Shown: one piece after another, positions 58,178 to 64,000 of the stretch
How positions within the stretch are numbered: the stretch's first letter is position 1
How the letters are laid out: each line of letters opens with the position of its first letter
NCBI RefSeq assembly: GCF_001949145.1
Contig: NW_019091390.1
Span: 1,460,405-1,524,404, forward strand
Reading direction: 5' to 3'
DNA from: Acanthaster planci
Taxonomy: Eukaryota > Echinodermata > Asteroidea > Valvatida > Acanthasteridae
DNA length: 64,000 nucleotides
Position numbers and translations under genes: made by a program
The notes under the pieces: generated by a model
Databases searched by the model: none
Told to the model about the DNA's origin: nothing
The model's input: the letters and a program-made list of their open reading frames with translations, nothing else

Positions 58178-60189
58178 GTAAGTATGTAACCGCGGTTGGT
58201 GCGGCGGATGACCAAAAAAAGGTGATTTGCTCAAATAAAGGAGGATATTGGAAGGATTCTGCATTAGCGGTTTAAATGATTAAGCTGATGAACAGTTATC
58301 AAGTCTCGTGTTGACGTCAGTGAGGGATAAAGTATGTTTGAGAGCCAAAGAAGAATGTGTTTGAGGGAAATTCATGGCACTCACGTCACAGTGGGAGACT
58401 GACGCGGTTCACTGAACTCAGCTGAAATGAGGTGTGAAAAAGTGCTCTCAGCACTGCAAATTAGAGACAAGTCGGTTCCCCCATGATTACCACTAGTGGA
58501 TGGTGATCCACCAGCTTGGCGTTCAGCGAATGGTCATGACTGTTCAAGCGCCACACATTTATGACTGTTTCCACACATCTGTGGGGAAAACAGGTGACTA
58601 AAAACAGAAAAGCACAAGAAAGGTGAGCTTCAGGCACAGAGAGGTACTGTATAATACAGAGGGCACGTTCTAAAGTTGGCTGGTGGTATTATGTAGACCA
58701 GTGAGGCAGGAACAGCATCATCATGGGCCATTTTGCACTGCAGATTTTCGTCTTGGTTTTTTCACACCTCCAGTCGAGATAACCACATCCCTATCATTGC
58801 TGACAGAACTTTCGAGCCACTTGGTTGTCTGTAACTGCCTGTTGGTATCGTCAACTGTCTGTTGGGATCTTTCGCACAACAATCATGCCCCCCTCTTCCA
58901 GCGAGTACTACTGCGCATGCGGACTATAGCATTTGCCATTGTCATGAGGGGAGCCAGAACATAACCGTCATGTAGGGGGTTGGGACCTGTGAAAGTGCCA
59001 TCTCATTGGTTATTGGTTACTTTTTCAATCTCAGCATGATGGTACATCACAGGCGAGATTGAATATACCCTGGGATGTCAGCATTCTGAAAGCAAGACGT
59101 CAAAACCCTGACATAATTTGTCGCAGGATGTCTACATCCTCCAAGTATAGGATATCGTATCAAACTGGTGTCTAACATTTTTTCGAAGCAAATAAATCAG
59201 CAGTCAGCCTGGAAATTAAGACTTAATCCCAATACGCTTGCCACGCAGCCTTGTCAAAATAGGAAACGTATTTGACTACCACGTAACACATTCGACAGCC
59301 CGGAAATTGGACTTGGTTAGAAATTAGACGTTTATCACCCTCTGTTGTCATCACCGCTTGGCTTGTTTTTCTTGCAACGTCTACCGAGACAGTGTCTACA
59401 GGATTTGGCGAGATTGCTCAGTACCCACGAATAAAATGTGAGCTCGAACTCCTCGTGGAATGCAATCGCCGTTTTTGCGAAACAATGCACAGAACTTAAT
59501 TGTGAACATGTTGACTGAAAATTGAGAAAGGAGTATGGACTTAACGTGGCCGCGGAGGAGTTTCAAGATCGAAACCTGGCTGAATTTTTGGCAAAGAGGA
59601 AGAGTTTACAGCATGTTGCTGGCTTTGGACGAATCTCGAGAAGCACCCTCGAAGAAGATTCAGTTCGTTTTATAAAATACTCACAGATCGGATTCACAAT
59701 CCCCGGAGCCCTTTCGTTTCTCTCGCTTGCGAGGCGTGGTTTTCTACATTCGACAATTTTGGCCAATTGGTTTCAAATGCTAAATCCTGAGGCTTACTTT
59801 AGGAATCATTTCCACCGAATTCCACCCCCCCCATCGAAACCTCATCATCATGAAATCCAGAGCGAGAAACTCACGTCAATGAAAAGTTCATTTACAGGTT
59901 TTTTAATGGGACTGAAAAAGCAGGGGATCCATTCAGTCGAAATGTCCCCCTTCTTTTCATCATTTGTTCAATTCAGAGGTGCCTTCTTAGGACCGTTGTG
60001 TCTGCCACTCTTTCTGATTCGAAAATAAAAAGGATCTTTGTTGACACAACGGCAGGACGAATCTAAAAAAAAAAAAACATTGACGAGTCGTTACAAGCAC
60101 TCTTGCCACTATTAACGCAAAATACATATATGCAAGGTCCTGGGTCAATATTCCGCACGTCGAATAGGAGGAGAATAATTTATGGTCTC
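58178..60189. other. no supported gene; holds the window's longest ORF
   Basis: The 168-codon ORF 59522-60028 has a non-ATG first codon, no motif, and a length expected by chance in 64 kb. CACACATTTATG and CACACATCTGTGG words occur near 58552-58583. GTGCTCTCAGCAC at 58441-58453 is a small hairpin. Confidence 0.45.
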
Positions 60190-60520
60190 CAGGAAAATTA
60201 CATGAAAAATGTCAATCGATGGCCGGCTGTGGACCGGTGTTTCCCTGCGGTGCTGTCTGCCAGGATGGGCCGCTTGAATATGGAGAGAAGGAGGGGAGGA
60301 TAACACGCGATGGGCTGCTCCATTGATTGGAGAAGGAAAGTGCCGGTGAAATTGGGAGAAATGTTGCCCTCTTGGGCATTGGGGGGCGAGGCAGCCAGCC
60401 GTGTGTGATGAGACAGCTGAGTCCACCCGTGCAGCTTTGGGGATGAGGCTGGAATTAAGACGAGGCCGGGCCAGTTGTCCCATCAGGCCTGGGGAGCAAA
60501 AGAGAGATGGGGAAGAGTCC
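60190..60520. other. GC- and purine-rich block, possible regulatory element
   Basis: This block differs in composition from its surroundings (rich in GGCC, GGAGAAGG, GGGGGGCGAGG and CATTGATTGG words). It is open on the minus strand for 164 codons, but the peptide is low-complexity in character and has no start or splice support. The short plus frames are no better. A conserved non-coding element or CpG-type promoter is possible but undemonstrated. Confidence 0.3.
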
Positions 60521-61072
60521 GATGTTTTTTTGTTTTTTTCGGCACTGCTCTCTCGCTGGAGGCAAATCCGTTCTGCCTTTATTGGTAAACTACTCTCAAA
60601 CTGCTGATGACAGGAATACAGGCAAATCCTCCGGAGCACTGTCTGTGGTGCACTGATGAGAGACTCGATATGCTTAAAGTGGATACGAGATCGGATTCAT
60701 AATATTTCTGCCGTGCCGTTTTAAGTCATTTATATTTTCCTTCCTCTGAATCAGATTGTATCAGACTCGTGGCAACAGCTGGTGCCCGCGTGACCTGAGC
60801 CCAGGCTCCTCATTGGTCAGACCGAGTGTGAAATGTTGAATCCCATGTACCTGATTATGGTTGTCATGAGGCAGATTGCGCATGGGCACTCCCACAATTC
60901 TAGAGATAGCGTACGAGGATATACAGCAAAGCAAAAAAGAAAGTCGGTTGAAATTTTAAGGCCTTCTAATTTATATGCCCCCTTCCCCACGTCAAGAAAC
61001 CTCAGAGTTTTTTTTAAAACCAAAGGTTAATTCAGACGGTAACATACGTCAGTTTCAATTCTATATACTTAC
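60521..61072. other. no gene seen
   Basis: Short overlapping frames only; no repeats noted. Confidence 0.55.
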
Positions 61073-61140
61073 GAACACAAGTCTGTGCTCCCCCATAACG
61101 ATTAGTTGCTTCGGGTAGACACCCTTTAGTGTGTACTTCT
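61073..61140 (-). CDS. candidate small exon, unknown
   Basis: On the minus strand TTTAAGCTTTATCTGCAG precedes a 68-bp segment ending GTGTTC|GTAAGT, a good donor. One frame gives KYTLKGVYPKQLIVMGEHRL and VF, which looks like a beta-strand-rich protein. A second frame is also open. Too short to be sure. Confidence 0.23.
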
Positions 61141-64000
61141 CTGCAGATAAAGCTTAAACGCGATATTCCCGAAGGTGTTTGAATGGGGCGCCGCTTTTCT
61201 TCATCCCTGTGCAAAGATGAAGTCTAAAATGCAGAAAACGAATCTGCCGATGAATCTATCATCATGGCGATCGTCGTCCAAGCGTAAAATATCCGAGTTG
61301 CCGTGGTGGACCGCCAAAGCTTCTTCAAGGTTAATGAACTGATCAATCTCGTGGGAGAAAAGGACATTACTTTCTCCTGTTCCCCAGTCTGCTGTTATAT
61401 TTGGATAAGCCCTGTTAGTCGTGTTTTTTGGAAATGGAAATCGTCTACCTTTAATGTAAACCACGACGTACGATGTGGACATTTTCGTAGTAAAGAGTCC
61501 ATGTGATGAGTGGCACGTGTCTTCGCTGTACATGCAGTCATTTGTGTTTGCCTCGGAGAGACCCCGGAGCGTGCATGTAACCGTGCACGGTCAAGGCGAG
61601 ACTTATATCCAACGATATTGATGCATACTTAAAGTATCGTGCATGTTGAAGATATGACTAACACAGAGAAAGACGCCAAAGATTGATTTTTAATCATTTC
61701 AGTCTTTGTAGAATACTAGTTTCAAGAAATAGTTCTTTGCCTTTCTGGTTTTGTTTTGTTTCCAGATCGTTACTAAAAGCATTGAGATGTGTTGGAACAT
61801 TCCTTTACGTGAAGCATTTTGACTGCGATGCCTGTAGATAAGATACGGTACATTTAATAGTTTATATCAAATACCTGTCTTCTGTCTCATATGGTCGATC
61901 TGAAAACGGGGTACGTGGTTATTTTTCCTGGTAGCAGAGGTGTAATTTTATTACAGATTGTGCTATTTAATAAACTTGGCGCATGTAGTGTCATTGGAGG
62001 CTTAGCGCTCTCTGGGGAAAAAGAAATGTACATAACAGTTGTATTGAGGGCGCTGCAAAATGTTCCCATAAATAGAGCATTAGAAGACGTCATTAGGGAC
62101 TTTAGCGTGGCGTCAATTCTACCTAAATGCAAAGGAACGGGAATAATGCTTTGTTCTGTGTCGCTTCCACAGCTAGGGGAGTCTCTTGCGAGATGAAGAA
62201 CATTTAACGTACTCAACTTGATAAAACTACAAAAAAACGTGTCACTAAAATGAATCGAATCGTTCTCAGAAAAATCTTTTTTCTCGGTAGAATTTTAATG
62301 GCTTCCCACCGTCACAAAAGGCCGTATTGTCGCGGAAACAAAATGGATACATTGATCGTGCCGTGAGGTAAATGGTTACCATGCCAACGCTAGTTCACTG
62401 TCGTACTCCGATAGGAGGTCGCTGAATACGTTACTGGTGCTGTACAAAATCACAGATATGCCTTTCGATAGTGTGGGTGGAATACTCGACATATGTTTTT
62501 GTGTAGAGCATAGACGCTGAGGCTGTGCAGTTACATATAAAGATGTTAGATACGGGCCTACGCGTATTACATCCTAACAAGGAAGCTGTTGTCTTAATCC
62601 TTGCAATCTGACATTATGGTTTTCCCCGTTTTTTCCATTTATTCCGGAAGCCCTATTTTCCGGAAGGTGAACTTGAAATAAAAGAGACCATTTGGGCATA
62701 TTTGTTATTATGAAGACTTAAGCATAAGTAGTCCGATTAGTATGTTTAGTAAACATTTTCAGTAATGAAACCAAGGATTTTGCAAAAGCGCCTGAGGTCT
62801 ATAGAGGTTCCTTGTCTCGAGGCCTAGTGGAATAGTGTGATGAAATTGGTTAGTTTCACTGAAAGTCTCGTGAACAATTCGATATCTTTTTGACCCACAG
62901 CACGCTGTAAGGTGCCATGAGTTTGTGTCCTTGAGCAAGGCAATGTTTTTAGCCAAATTACTTTCTTCACACTTGCATGAATTGAAAGGCGGGTAGCCGT
63001 TGGCCTGTCATGGCAGTCGAAGGTACGGGTTAAGTCACACCATATTTACTCGGAACAACAGTACGAGGCTACCGTTGTAGGACTAGAGGCTGTTGAAGTA
63101 ATTGATAGGCCCGAGGAAAAGAAAGTAATGTCGTTCAATTTTGCATCGAATTGCGTGTACAGTGCGTCTGAAATAATCGTTTTCGTTGGTAGAGAAGATG
63201 CAATGCAATGATGATTAATACTCGTGCAGTGCAGGCCAGCTTCATATTCTTACAAATTGCCACTTAGAATTTATTGACAGGATGTAAACTATCCCTTGAC
63301 TTTAAACTGAGACTCATATCCCTGTTGTAATTCCCTTGGCCAAATCATGGAACTTTTCGTGAACCATTTCGTCTGTGCGGTAACCGCTGTGGTTTATGTA
63401 GCGTACACAATTTGGGTTTCATTGAGCGTCCGTTAGCACACCCACGCACACAAAATTTGTGTCTATTTGCCAGTAGTGTTTTGCACCCTGTCGATTGCAA
63501 AGGGCGCCCTCCAGTAGCTGCATACACGCCCCGGTCAAATTATCAAGATAGATGGAGAGCACGCGGTGGGGCGTGTGTTAGTTATCAAAACTTGCCACCG
63601 CCTGACTTTGATATACGTGTAGTCGTTGAATTTTCCTGCATATCCGGCCCTTGACTCGGGGAAATGTTTTCTTTGCGACAGTTTGAGGTCACGACGCGTA
63701 AGCGTAAGACAAACACCAGGAAGATGCTTTGGTCAACAGAAGGATGTCTGCGTAGCGCAGGCAAAAATAAATGGTTGAGTGCCGAAACCAAACCGCGTAT
63801 ATGACGTTATTGTTCTTAGGCATGAAAGTATGCAGAGCCGTACCTTTCGACGTAGAATTCGAGGAAACCCCGATTATTTATCGTTGTTTTGCCGTCTATG
63901 AAAGACCACCTGTTAATTCTAAATAGTTAAATAGCAATCACGGATGAGTCCTCTTAATATCGATTTGATATCAATTGCCTAGCACTCCATCATGTCTCCA
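61141..64000. other. no firmly supported gene
   Basis: A minus ORF at 61201-61533 has coding-like codons (ADWGTGESNVLFSHEIDQF) but no donor. At 61887-62216 both strands are open over 300 bp with reasonable codons, so neither can be chosen. CCGTGCACGG at 61580-61589 is a short palindrome. The right end of the window holds only short frames. Confidence 0.45.

Noticed and set aside
59522-60028. Longest ORF in the window (168 codons, plus)
   Set aside because: Rough expectation for six frames of 64 kb at this base composition is about one ORF this long by chance. It starts at a non-ATG codon, has no recognised motif and no splice or poly(A) context.
60145-60639. 164-codon minus ORF
   Set aside because: It lies over the GC-rich, stop-poor block. 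The peptide has a proline/serine/arginine bias typical of antisense GC-rich DNA, with no motif.
61887-62216. Overlapping ORFs of about 100 codons on both strands
   Set aside because: Both strands look equally plausible and neither shows motifs, splice sites or a neighbour; not assignable.
1-64000. CRISPR arrays, bacterial operons, rRNA or complete tRNA genes, integrated virus or retroelement polymerase
   Set aside because: No regularly spaced short repeats with unique spacers, no dense long ORFs, no tRNA cloverleaf, and no polymerase or capsid motifs were seen.

Overview
This is a eukaryotic window. GC content is moderate and the longest open frame is under 170 codons. Non-coding DNA is dense with short inverted-repeat transposons, a tRNA-derived SINE, a minisatellite and simple repeats. 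Short open segments flanked by AG...GT splice signals are scattered on both strands. The abundance of TACATGTA, TAGGCCTA and GAGGGCGC words, the repeat types and a cysteine-rich TSP1-like exon suggest a marine invertebrate deuterostome (an echinoderm such as a sea star would fit). This taxonomic call is an impression from composition, not a demonstrated match. I see no operons, bacterial promoters, rRNA, functional tRNA gene, CRISPR array or retroelement polymerase.

Layout. 1-330 is the end of a 66-bp minisatellite. 0.9-9.2 kb is mostly plain non-coding DNA with a candidate exon at 2687-2862 and a 442-bp inverted-repeat element at 6992-7433. 10.2-13.3 kb holds another inverted-repeat element (10218-10452) and a minus-strand candidate exon beginning MGGGCC (13165-13273). 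19.4-31.6 kb is the transposon-rich core: a 300-bp element with 7-bp flanking direct repeats, one copy of a ~190-bp dispersed repeat, three 178-bp near-perfect palindromic elements and a SINE; a good candidate exon lies at 22984-23297. 33.1-36.5 kb has a signal-peptide ORF, a GC-rich candidate exon and small minus-strand ORFs. 38.3-44.6 kb may be the 3' part of a minus-strand gene: an internal exon at 44371-44616 and a terminal exon at 38297-38404 have compatible phases, and an AATAAA lies 71 nt past the stop. The interval also contains a perfect 36-bp palindrome. 44.8-64 kb has further MITE and SINE copies, several candidate exons and a GC-rich block near 60.2-60.5 kb.

Because the exons are short and no search could be run, most coding calls are hypotheses resting on splice signals plus codon-like composition. 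The repeat families are the best supported content. I found no convincing new biological system. The most notable items are the three-copy 178-bp hairpin element, whose 16-bp loop fixes its orientation, and the 442-bp element with an iterated subterminal motif.
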